Below are positions 28,401-34,945 of a DNA stretch of 64,000 nucleotides, in pieces; position 1 is the first letter of the stretch; every line of letters starts with the position of its first letter. This DNA comes from an uncultured Clostridia bacterium (lineage in GTDB: Bacteria; Bacillota; Clostridia; Peptostreptococcales; Anaerovoracaceae). Location: positions 61,282 to 125,281 of the forward strand of contig CAKQHH010000003.1 of assembly GCA_934234035.1 (NCBI GenBank). The letters are read 5' to 3'. The translations under genes and the position numbers were made by a program. The notes under the pieces are model-generated. The model made no database searches and was not told the origin of the DNA. It saw only the letters and a program-made list of their open reading frames with translations.

Positions 28401-29547
28401 ATACTCCGATACGCTGATTGACAATGGCAACATGCCGAGCACTGTCGATGAGGAGAGCGCCGGCTGCACCGCCTTGACAGGAATGAACGGGAACCTGTAT
28501 CTGGTAGGCGGTGCGAAGAAGGACGGCAAGAAGATTACGCCGTCCGGTGAGACCTGGAGCTGCCCGGTAAAATCCGGCGCCGTGTGGAAGAAGAAGGCGA
28601 GCCTGCCGGAGGGTCTGTACGACGGCAAGGTCTTCGCACAGAACGGAAAGCTGTACTACGTCTTGGGCCGAAACAGCAAGGACATCAATTACGACGTGAT
28701 GGCCTTCGACGGCAGCAAGTGGCAGAAGGCGGGCACTCTGCCGAAGGTGCTGAACACAACCCTTACACAGGATGTGTTCGAACAGAATCTGGTAAGCTGC
28801 GCCGTGGGCCTGGATGCCAAGGGCATCGTGTTCGGAGGGGCCTCCTCCGACGGCAAGGGCGATACCTACCGATTTAACACCCGAACCGGCAAAACCGAGG
28901 CCCTGAGCTACACCCTCTGGGGCAAGGGACAGGAGACGGCGGCTTATGGTTCGTCATCCGGAAACCGGTTCTATGCGGAATACCTGACCTACGATGACGA
29001 TACCAGCTATGAGACGTTCAAGAGCATCCCGGTAGAAAGTGCATATCGCACCTTCAAGGTGAAGAAGACCGGCAAGGGCTCCGGCACGGTCACCGGCACA
29101 ACCGGCGTCCTGAACGGGGAGAACACCACGGTGCAAATCACTCCGAAGAAGGGCTCCTACGTCTACTCCTACAGCATCAGCCGCTACGGCAAAAAGAAGA
29201 GTTTCAAGAAGCCGACGGCTTCCGCAAAGAAGGGGCAGAGCATCAAGCTGAAGGCCACGAAGAATGCCACGATTACGGTGCACTTCGGAAAAATCTGCAC
29301 CAAGGTGAAGATCAACCGGAAATCCGTGAGCCTGAAGCGGGGAAAGAGCATAAAGCTGAAGGCTTCCGCCAACGGCACCAACCGCAGCGTCACCTGGAAG
29401 GTGTCCAACCGGAAGTACGCCAAGGTAAGCAAATCCGGAAAGGTGACGATTCGGAGCAGCGCCCGCCGCGGCGCTAAAATCCGGGTCACCGCCCGCGCCA
29501 AGGAGAACCGGAAGCTGAAAGCCGTTTGCACGATTAAGGTGAGATAG
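25408..29547 (+). CDS. Large secreted subtilisin-like (S8) protease
   Basis: A 1379-residue secreted serine protease. The signal peptide (LTVLALACGMTISMMPFQAA) and an I9-type propeptide (VPNQVVVQYKEG ... IENAEPNYIFEA) precede the S8 domain. The catalytic triad is Asp238 (AVMDTGID), His300 (NGHGTHCAG) and Ser699 (SGTSMATP). The His-to-Ser distance is much larger than in plain subtilisin, and the extra segment (about 460-670) is probably an inserted beta domain. After the protease come a TIG/IPT-like segment (VILEGAGFGTNPEITV), an acidic linker, a kelch-like region (NGNLYLVGGAKKDG) and lysine-rich C-terminal repeats ending in a Big2-like domain (VSLKRGKSIKLKASANG). The lysine-rich end matches the GH53 protein's style. 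No LPXTG motif is seen. Likely role: extracellular proteolysis feeding peptide uptake. Confidence 0.9.
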   Translation: MKKKTHRMKTAGKKLTVLALACGMTISMMPFQAAAATESELPNLAASAKGSRLTGSVNSGKKYPECVPNQVVVQYKEGAVTTDAPTAKEKKMARRAATADSFGSAMKEKSGDRQKKAENTLGQQAAILEKSLNKYEIQDTIALTPTKSSDDETVISIVSSKDGSAKTLAKELEKNPEIENAEPNYIFEAKDTESQAGWNDEYLRTAWQLDGIHASAGWDAYDKTPEKSAKDVVVAVMDTGIDYEHEELKSHMWKAPKGFKLTGTYGHDFVEEEADFWDILLGGNTSDDPDGIDPMDQNGHGTHCAGIIAAQANNGTGTAGVFGSDKSGDSSGIRLMGVRVLDSDGSGTLSGILKGFYYTIRAKQLGVNLKAINCSFGGEVDSDIYDSVIDEAGKAGILTICAAGNEASDNDVIASAPANTGSDYGVSVAASGEDGTLASYSNYGKRNVDVMAPGTNILSSVSYSNYTPWLYSADKVKQLSEYYGEFNKDSIKENGITPVTGTDASGKSIDGMKEFGAAVTGKKLSKGSKGKAELSIDESEDANFRASGDKTALKWKITGAKNGDMFLLYFPYEKNGESDGSNTYCNIAYRTITRGGASGFFIAGDIAADVSDQGTIQSLNVASEDINQTDSGMNDVWRAEGNTDLFSAANAKGQNFGLGFIYQVGEEGDATIEISSLGISKAGADADRFGKYALYSGTSMATPVVTGSVALIAAMNPTADAKQLKSILYQTTNNQYKNEVSTGGGIDFDEYTADSVSAKPAVRSAKVDPKKNQVILEGAGFGTNPEITVTNTVQDTKRDIASKDVASDGSKITISNASSYNLAGSSIAFSIKNGEKTGRGTFYLVKGNTEYKKEFVLSDEAEEKSDAAARSKDASSKDLLDDDEDASSDGDNVQWIPNDIRKLGYDAGSGNLYTVDKDDYDQVGQSLDDAVKKYAKSREKKHFLWKIKKGESPEITLVTNAVYMRGSVYEIISCDLGDRKSYMLVGMDVTGSKKNWTVYSDTLIDNGNMPSTVDEESAGCTALTGMNGNLYLVGGAKKDGKKITPSGETWSCPVKSGAVWKKKASLPEGLYDGKVFAQNGKLYYVLGRNSKDINYDVMAFDGSKWQKAGTLPKVLNTTLTQDVFEQNLVSCAVGLDAKGIVFGGASSDGKGDTYRFNTRTGKTEALSYTLWGKGQETAAYGSSSGNRFYAEYLTYDDDTSYETFKSIPVESAYRTFKVKKTGKGSGTVTGTTGVLNGENTTVQITPKKGSYVYSYSISRYGKKKSFKKPTASAKKGQSIKLKATKNATITVHFGKICTKVKINRKSVSLKRGKSIKLKASANGTNRSVTWKVSNRKYAKVSKSGKVTIRSSARRGAKIRVTARAKENRKLKAVCTIKVR

Positions 29548-29618
29548 CCGCCGGCGAGTGGAAGGGCGCTGCCAAGTGGGGCAGCCTCCGCCATTCCATT
29601 GAGATGTAAGAAGAGAAC

Positions 29619-29656
29619 CCCGTCCCGAGAACGCACGCGTTCCGGGACGGGATTTC
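29619..29656 (+). terminator. Terminator after the S8 protease
   Basis: CCCGTCCCG and CGGGACGGG form a perfect 9-bp stem followed by ATTTCT. A second, stronger hairpin follows. Confidence 0.7.
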
Positions 29657-29676
29657 TGATGGAAAAGGATATAACG

Positions 29677-29712
29677 AAAAAGACAAGGCGATGGGGGGTG
29701 CCTTGTCTTTTC
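29677..29712 (+). terminator. Second tandem terminator after the S8 protease
   Basis: AAAAGACAAGGC and GCCTTGTCTTTT form a 12-bp stem ending in T-rich sequence, 20 nt beyond the first hairpin. Confidence 0.8.
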
Positions 29713-29754
29713 CTTCGTGTTAACTTATGTTTGAGATTGGGTGGTGATAGAATT

Positions 29755-29782
29755 CTGTAAACAGTATCTCTTCTGTTTACAG
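29755..29782. repeat. Perfect 10-bp inverted repeat in the protease-DUF1858 gap
   Basis: CTGTAAACAG and CTGTTTACAG flank an 8-nt spacer. There is no T-run, so a protein-binding dyad or a structured RNA is as likely as a terminator. The gap 29548-30104 holds no gene I can support: two terminators, this dyad, an AT-rich stretch, another terminator and a set of GC-rich palindromes. Confidence 0.6.
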
Positions 29783-29933
29783 TTCTTATTATATGCAGAA
29801 ACCTTAAGCCAACTTAAAGGATTAAAATACAAAAACGGAAAAATTTTTTAGGGTGGGGAGAGAGGCGCAAAGAGCGCGGGGGAAAAGGCGCCTAGGAGCG
29901 GCCGGGGGCGCGGAAAAGGAATTCGGGCAAAGG

Positions 29934-29976
29934 AAAACGGATGCAGCTTGCGCCGGGCAAGCCGCATCCGTTTTTT
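29934..29976. terminator. Bidirectional terminator-like hairpin
   Basis: AAAACGGATGC and GCATCCGTTTTTT pair with an inner GCTTG/CAAGC stem. On the minus strand it lies downstream of the DUF1858 gene; T-runs exist on both strands. Confidence 0.7.
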
Positions 29977-29994
29977 CATCTCCAATAATCGGAA

Positions 29995-30095
29995 GATTCC
30001 GGCTGCGCCGGAATCCTCACATCTCCATGTCGGACCGGCACAGCCGGTCCCTGCCGTCGCTCCCGCCGGTCGAGCTCGCCGAGCCGGACGTCCGG
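29995..30095. repeat. Cluster of GC-rich palindromes
   Basis: Three palindromes in 100 nt: GATTCCGGC/GCCGGAATC (loop TGC, 29995-30015), GGACCGGC/GCCGGTCC (loop ACA, 30032-30050) and CCGGACGTCCGG (30084-30095). They sit just 3' of the DUF1858 gene. The word CGGACGTCCG recurs in the hairpin array at the right end of the window. Confidence 0.65.
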
Positions 30096-30104
30096 AGCCG
30101 CGGA

Positions 30105-30305
30105 CTATTCTGCTTTTAATGCGTCGTTCAGAGCGTTCACCAGTACGTCCGCGTCGATGCCGTGAACCTGGGAAGCCTGCTCGATGGACTCACCCTGAGA
30201 AGCCGGGCAGCCGATGCACATCATTCCGTTCTGGAAAAATGTCTCGATCAGCTCCGGATGTGCGGTGATAACTTCGCCGATGATGTTGTCCTTCGTAATT
30301 GCCAT
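30105..30305 (-). CDS. DUF1858 domain protein
   Basis: A 66-residue protein made only of the DUF1858/ScdA-N-like domain: MAITKDNIIGEVITAHPELIETFF followed by NGMMCIGCPASQGESIEQA. The CxxC-type pair (Cys-Ile-Gly-Cys) is the family hallmark and is linked in larger proteins to iron-sulfur or hybrid-cluster biology. Start 30305 has GGGAG 8 nt upstream; an ATG at 30323 lies inside that site. It is a single-gene unit transcribed away from gshA. Exact function unknown; a small redox or cluster-related role is a guess. Confidence 0.85.
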   Translation of the reverse strand: MAITKDNIIGEVITAHPELIETFFQNGMMCIGCPASQGESIEQASQVHGIDADVLVNALNDALKAE

Positions 30306-30434
30306 GTATGTAACTCCCTTCATATTCCTTAGGAAAAATTTTCTACGAAAGTTACAATACCATTGATTTCAAGGAAATGCAACACCTTTCACAAATCTTT
30401 CATGCAAATTCCTATCAAATCACTCTGAATTTCC

Positions 30435-30463
30435 TTGCGATGGAATTTTTGCCGTGATAAAAT
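30435..30463 (+). promoter_or_regulatory. Predicted gshA promoter
   Basis: TTGCGA, a 17-nt spacer and TAAAAT preceded by TG (extended -10). The leader would be about 25 nt. The same TTGCGA -35 appears before the NSS symporter gene. Confidence 0.6.
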
Positions 30464-30492
30464 CGTTTCCATATTGGGGTAGGAGTAAAAAT

Positions 30493-31827
30493 ATGAAACG
30501 ATTGGATAAAAATATTTTGGCAGCGCGAATGGGGCTGGAAAAAGAAAGTCTTCGGGTAGACCGACGCGGCCGGTTGGCTCAGACGCCTCACCCGTTTCCG
30601 GAGGATGCGGAACTGGATGTGGATTTCAGCGGGAATCAGCTGGAATTTATCACGGGTGTTTGCGATTCTGCGGATGCGGCCTGGGAGGATTTGCGGCGGC
30701 TGCACCGAAAGGCGGCCCGGGTGCTGAAAAATCGGGAGACCGGGCCGGAGTACCTGTGGCCTTTCAGCAACCCGCCCTATGTGCAGGCGGAAGGAGAGAA
30801 TCCGCCGATGGAGTTTTATGGGGAGAAGGCCTGGAAGACGGAGTACCGGAATCACTTGAAGGAACGGTACGGAACCCAGCTCATGCTGTATTCCGGGATC
30901 CACTTTAACCTGTCTTTTCCGGAGGCGTTCTGGAGCACGATTTCTCCGGGCACGGATAAAGACGCGGCCTATTTGAATTTGGCGGCGTGGGCCACCCGGT
31001 ATGCGTGGCTGATTGTGTACCTTTTAGCGGCGAGTCCGGTGCTGGATGAAAGCTATTTTTGTCCGGGGAAAAAAGACGGTACGCCTTGTCTGAAGTATGC
31101 CAGCCCGCGGAGCAGTGAAATCGGCTATTGGAACGATTTCGAGCCGATGCTGGATTACCGAAGCCTGGAGGGGTACGTGAATTCCATCCTAAAATACACA
31201 GCGGACGGGACGTTGATGTCCCCGGCGGAGCTGTACTATCCGGTGCGGCTGAAGCCGGCGGGGCTGTATGATTTGGAGCGCCTGCGGCAGGAAGGGGTGA
31301 GCCACATCGAAATCCGGATTATCGATGAAAACCCGTACTCGGAAATCGGGATTTTCCGGGAGGACGTGCGGTTTCTGCACCTTCTGCTGGTGTATCTGGC
31401 GAGCCGGGCGCCGAAGCCGTTCCCGGAGGCGAAGCAGCGCCGTGCGCTTCGGGACATGAAGCGCGCCGCACTGTTCGATGATTCCGCTTGCCTTTCCAAC
31501 GGCCTTAGCATCCGGGAGAATGCGGAGAAGGCTTTGCAGGAAATGGAAGAGTTCTTTGAAGGTGGCGGCTCCGCCCTTGAGGGGGGCGCGGTCCCTGTTG
31601 GCGGTCCCGCCCCCGTTGATGGCTTCGCATCCGTTGGCGGCTCCGCGCCTGTTGGAGGCTCTGCCGAGTGGGCATATATCCGGGAAGCATTGGATTTCCA
31701 GTGGCGCAAGCTGGAACCGGGCGGCCGCCCGGCGGAAATTATCCGTGATGAATTCCGGGAAGGGTATAATCGGAAAGGATTGGAATTGGCAAAAGCCCAT
31801 AGTCGAAAACTGTGCCGGGAAGACTAG
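30493..31827 (+). CDS. gshA: Glutamate-cysteine ligase
   Basis: A 444-residue enzyme of the E. coli GshA/GshF N-domain type, joining glutamate and cysteine with ATP to give gamma-glutamylcysteine. Landmarks include GLEKESLRVDRRGRL at residues 14-28, DFSGNQLEFITGV, YGTQLMLYSGIHFNLSF and EIRIIDENPYSEIGI. ATG 30493 follows TAGGAGTAAAAAT. Near residues 355-392 the conserved frame is interrupted by a glycine-rich tract of hexapeptide units such as VGGPAP, VDGFAS and VGGSAP, encoded by an 18-nt DNA repeat, after which the family sequence resumes (WAYIREAL...FQWRKLEPG). No gshB is adjacent, so gamma-glutamylcysteine itself may be the product, or the ATP-grasp gene at 23838 may act later; both are inference. 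Confidence 0.88.
   Translation: MKRLDKNILAARMGLEKESLRVDRRGRLAQTPHPFPEDAELDVDFSGNQLEFITGVCDSADAAWEDLRRLHRKAARVLKNRETGPEYLWPFSNPPYVQAEGENPPMEFYGEKAWKTEYRNHLKERYGTQLMLYSGIHFNLSFPEAFWSTISPGTDKDAAYLNLAAWATRYAWLIVYLLAASPVLDESYFCPGKKDGTPCLKYASPRSSEIGYWNDFEPMLDYRSLEGYVNSILKYTADGTLMSPAELYYPVRLKPAGLYDLERLRQEGVSHIEIRIIDENPYSEIGIFREDVRFLHLLLVYLASRAPKPFPEAKQRRALRDMKRAALFDDSACLSNGLSIRENAEKALQEMEEFFEGGGSALEGGAVPVGGPAPVDGFASVGGSAPVGGSAEWAYIREALDFQWRKLEPGGRPAEIIRDEFREGYNRKGLELAKAHSRKLCRED
31555..31668 (+). repeat. In-frame 18-nt tandem repeat inside gshA
   Basis: About six degenerate copies of an 18-nt unit, best seen in GTTGGCGGTCCCGCCCCC, GTTGATGGCTTCGCATCC and GTTGGCGGCTCCGCGCCT. The unit encodes a hexapeptide (VGGPAP-like). 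It keeps frame and adds a flexible loop to an otherwise conserved enzyme. A different 18-nt tract occurs in larB. Confidence 0.8.
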
Positions 31828-31859
31828 CACACAAAGGCCTCGGGCACACCGGCCGGGGT

Positions 31860-32636
31860 TCTAATTCGGGCTGCTTCCGAGATATCTTCGAAAATTGACG
31901 ACGAAACGCTCGGAAACAAGGCTTCGTCGTCAATCCTCCTGCGGCCGCTGTGTGAATTAGAGTTGAATATCCGGAAGAAAGAGCAGGATGAGGTCCCGGA
32001 CGAAGAAAATCTGTGCTAAATCCAGGGAATTTTGACTCAGGATTAACTTAAATTAGAGCATAAAGCGTGAAGAAATCGTTGGATTGACGACAGACTACCC
32101 GGAACAGAAGGGCTGTCGTCAATTTTTCGTGACGCCGCATGCAGATTAGAGCAGGCGGTATGAGGAGATGATTAGAATTGACGACGAACGGGGGAAGATA
32201 GGGGCTTCGTCGTCAATTCTATTCCTTTGGAATTTCAGATGTTGGGAAGAGATGCACGAAGGCCGTGAAAGCCCTTCGTGCATCTCTTTTCATCTAAGCG
32301 CGGCCCGAGTCTAATCCGGGCCGCGGGTGCAAAATCGGGAAATTGATGCATGAACACTAAAAAAAGCGGTTCATGCATCAATTGACTTTCCGTCGCCGGG
32401 TCGATTAGCGGAAAGATGCCCGGCGAAAATGGCAGGATGTGATGTCGGAATGCTGAAAACAGCTGCTTATGCATCACTTTAATTCCTAAATGAAAGTAAA
32501 GTAGAAGAAAAATAACATAAAAATGATTAGAAGTGATGCATGGGATGGAAAAACGAGCACTCATGCATTAACTCTGAAAGTGGAGTTGATGCATGAGGTG
32601 GAAAAATAAGGAATCCAACATCACTTTTCCTCTTTA
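31860..32636. repeat. Non-coding array of hairpins with about 95-nt spacing
   Basis: The 1.1-kb gap between gshA and the aminopeptidase gene has no supportable gene but holds at least seven long hairpins. Arms: ATTGACGACGAA (31894/31923), ATTGACGACAG (32083/32113), TAGAATTGACGACGAA (32173/32206, 16 bp), AAGAGATGCACGAAGG (32247/32273, 16 bp), AATTGATGCATGAAC (32341/32369, 15 bp), then decayed ones at 32439-32477, 32532-32572 and 32585-32626. Centres at 32103, 32197, 32268, 32362, 32458 and 32552 are mostly 94-96 nt apart. Arm sequences change but stay complementary. Loops are purine-rich with GGAA or GAAA. Short GC-rich hairpins (32300-32324, 32393-32426) and ATTAG/CTAAT words lie between. Function unknown. 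The rest of the gap (32637-32840) shows only AT-rich sequence and a minor TTGACA word. Confidence 0.85.
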
Positions 32637-32842
32637 TCCCGCTCGCCGCCTGCCCATGTTGGCGCCCCCCGCCGGCAAAGCCTTCATCCACCCCCGTTCA
32701 AATCGAAATTTGTAGGGAGTCGGGGCACAAAAAGCGAAAAATGAGCCCTTTTTGACAATTGCAATCGAAAATTAAAATTGTATCCATAAAAAAAACAAGA
32801 ACTATCCGGTGGAAGTATTAATTTTTTGAGTAGCCGGACTGG

Positions 32843-32870
32843 TTGAATTATTTATTGAAAGTGTTACAAT
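32843..32870 (+). promoter_or_regulatory. Predicted pepP promoter
   Basis: TTGAAT, a 16-nt spacer and TACAAT with a TG one base before the -10 box. The leader would be about 62 nt. Confidence 0.5.
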
Positions 32871-32938
32871 TTTGACTAGGTATAGAACACGGTCTATGCT
32901 CCGGAGTTCTACCGCGTGTTATTAAGGAGGGAAACAAA

Positions 32939-34729
32939 ATGACAGAAGTTGCAAAGCGCATTGAACAGCTTCGCAAGCTGATGGCAGAGCAGAACATCGA
33001 CGCATACGTTGTTCCGACTGCGGACTTCCATCAGAGCGAGTATGTTGGCGAACATTTCAAAGCCAGACAGTTCATCACCGGTTTCAGCGGATCCTATGGA
33101 ACAGCTGTTATCGCAAAGGATGATGCCGGTCTGTGGACGGATGGAAGATACTTCACCCAGGCCCTGACCGAAATGGAAGGCAGCGGCGTTCGTCTGATGA
33201 AGATGTTCGTTGATGACACTCCATCCACCACCGAGTGGCTGGCAGAAAAGATTCCGGAAGGCGGCAAGGTTGCTTTCGACGGTCGTGTGCTCTCCATGGG
33301 CGAAGGCCAGGAATACGAAGAAGTTCTGGGAGCAAAGAACATCACCATCGAATACGAAGTAGATCTGATCGATCAGATTTGGACCGACCGTCCGGAACAG
33401 TCCAAGAAGCCATGCTTCTTCCTGGAAGACAAGTACACCGGCGAGAACGTTGCGTCCAAACTGGCAAGAGTTCGGGCAAAGATGGCAGAATGCGGTGCTA
33501 CCGTACATCTGATTGCATCCCTGGACGACAATGCGTGGCTGCTGAACTTCCGTGGTGACGATATCGACTTCTTCCCACTGGTTCTGGATTATGTAATCGT
33601 TGGCAAAGACGATGCACACCTGTACATCGACGAAAGCAAGCTGAACGACAGAATCCGCGAAGAGCTGGCGAAGAACGACGTTCAGATTCACCCATATAAC
33701 GACATCTACGAAGATGCCAAGAATATCGGTAAAGACGAAGTAGCTCTCATCGACCCGATGAAGATGAACTACGCGCTTTACAAGAGCCTGCCGTGCAAGG
33801 TGGTAGAAGGTGCCAACCCAACCATCCTCATGAAGGCGATAAAGAACGAAGTGGAAATCGCAAACATCCGGAAAGCAGAGCTGAAGGACAGCGTTGCCCT
33901 CACCAAGTTCATGTACTGGATCAAAAAGAACTACGACAAGATGGAGATCACCGAGTTGTCCGCATCCGACAAGCTGACATCCCTCCGTGCGGAACAGGAA
34001 GGATACATTCGGGATTCCTTTGAACCTCTGCAGGCATTTGGTGCACACGCTGCGATGATGCACTACTCCCCAACAGAGGAATCCGATGTTCCGCTGAAAG
34101 AAGGCGGCATGCTGCTGAGCGATACCGGCGGCGGCTACTATGAAGGTTCCACGGATATCACCCGTACCACCGTTCTGGGTCATATCACACCGGAGCTGAA
34201 GAAATACTACACCGCAGTATACAGAGCAATGCAGCACCTGAGCGTGGCAAACTTCCTGTACGGAAACCACGGCTGGTCCCTGGATGTACTGGCCAGACAG
34301 CCAATCTGGGATTTGAACAAGGACTTCCAGTGCGGAACCGGACACGGATTCGGTTACCTGGGCAGCATTCACGAACCGCCAACCGGATTCCGTTGGTACA
34401 TCGTTCCGTCCAAGAATGAGCACCACCAGTTCGAAGAAGGCATGGTAATCACCAACGAGCCGGGAATCTACGAAGAAGGCGACTTCGGTATCCGTATCGA
34501 GAACAACCTGCTTACCGTAAAGGGCGAGAAGAACAAGTACGGCCAGTTCATGCACTTCGAGACACTGAACTTCGTACCGATCGATCTGGACGGTATCGAT
34601 CCGGAAGAGCTGACACGCTCCGAGAGAGAATGGCTCAACGATTACCACAAGGATTGCTACGAGAAGGTTAGCCCATTCCTCACCGAAGAGGAGAAGGAAT
34701 GGCTCAAGGAGTACACCAGAGCCATCTAG
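32939..34729 (+). CDS. pepP: Xaa-Pro aminopeptidase, large M24B type
   Basis: A 596-residue metallopeptidase that removes N-terminal residues preceding proline. It has the three-part architecture of the large aminopeptidase P: two creatinase-like N-terminal domains (LWTDGRYFTQALTEM; LIASLDDNAWLLNFRGDD) and a C-terminal pita-bread domain. Metal ligands are in LLSDTGGGYYEGSTDITRT (two Asp), GTGHGFGY (His), ITNEPGIYEEG (Glu) and GIRIENNLLT (Glu). AAGGAGGGAAACAAA precedes the ATG. It heads a run of proline-directed peptidases. No signal peptide is seen, so it acts in the cytoplasm on imported peptides. Confidence 0.94.
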   Translation: MTEVAKRIEQLRKLMAEQNIDAYVVPTADFHQSEYVGEHFKARQFITGFSGSYGTAVIAKDDAGLWTDGRYFTQALTEMEGSGVRLMKMFVDDTPSTTEWLAEKIPEGGKVAFDGRVLSMGEGQEYEEVLGAKNITIEYEVDLIDQIWTDRPEQSKKPCFFLEDKYTGENVASKLARVRAKMAECGATVHLIASLDDNAWLLNFRGDDIDFFPLVLDYVIVGKDDAHLYIDESKLNDRIREELAKNDVQIHPYNDIYEDAKNIGKDEVALIDPMKMNYALYKSLPCKVVEGANPTILMKAIKNEVEIANIRKAELKDSVALTKFMYWIKKNYDKMEITELSASDKLTSLRAEQEGYIRDSFEPLQAFGAHAAMMHYSPTEESDVPLKEGGMLLSDTGGGYYEGSTDITRTTVLGHITPELKKYYTAVYRAMQHLSVANFLYGNHGWSLDVLARQPIWDLNKDFQCGTGHGFGYLGSIHEPPTGFRWYIVPSKNEHHQFEEGMVITNEPGIYEEGDFGIRIENNLLTVKGEKNKYGQFMHFETLNFVPIDLDGIDPEELTRSEREWLNDYHKDCYEKVSPFLTEEEKEWLKEYTRAI

Positions 34730-34742
34730 TTAGAAATACAAC

Positions 34743-34780
34743 GCTTCCGGAGAACGGAAGCCCGGTGCGAACCCGCACCG
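34743..34780. repeat. Two adjacent hairpins after pepP
   Basis: GCTTCCG/CGGAAGC (loop GAGAA) followed by CGGTGCG/CGCACCG (loop AACC). There is no T-run. They may act as a weak terminator or RNA-processing barrier between pepP and the next peptidase gene. Confidence 0.5.
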
Positions 34781-34876
34781 ACAGACTGCCCGGACACTTA
34801 GAATTTAGAAAAATTTTATTTTATGAAAATCATTTATAGAATAAATGTAGATTCTCTATCAATGTGCCGGCGGTCG

Positions 34877-34885
34877 TGCTATAAT
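34877..34885 (+). promoter_or_regulatory. Extended -10 promoter before the second M24 peptidase
   Basis: TGCTATAAT gives a perfect -10 box with the TGn extension, about 60 nt before the ATG. The -35 (TATCAA) is weak. Confidence 0.55.
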
Positions 34886-34945
34886 GGTTTATGGATGTGA
34901 TTTCCGGAACAATCCGGAAAGACTTAAGAAATGGAGGATTACATC

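Noticed and set aside
31860..32636. CRISPR array
   Set aside because: The repeats are not identical, the spacing elements are palindromic with changing arms, and there are no cas genes in the window.
31860..32636. Integron attC cassette array
   Set aside because: attC sites are imperfect palindromes with variable arms, which is superficially similar, but the RYYYAAC/GTTRRRY ends are not seen, there are no cassette genes between units and no integrase.
31860..32636. Diversity-generating retroelement or retron
   Set aside because: No reverse transcriptase is encoded in the window.
34743..34800. Cobalamin riboswitch
   Set aside because: A GGTGCGAACCC-like string is suggestive, but it stands between two peptidase genes, the conserved core is incomplete and two simple hairpins account for it.
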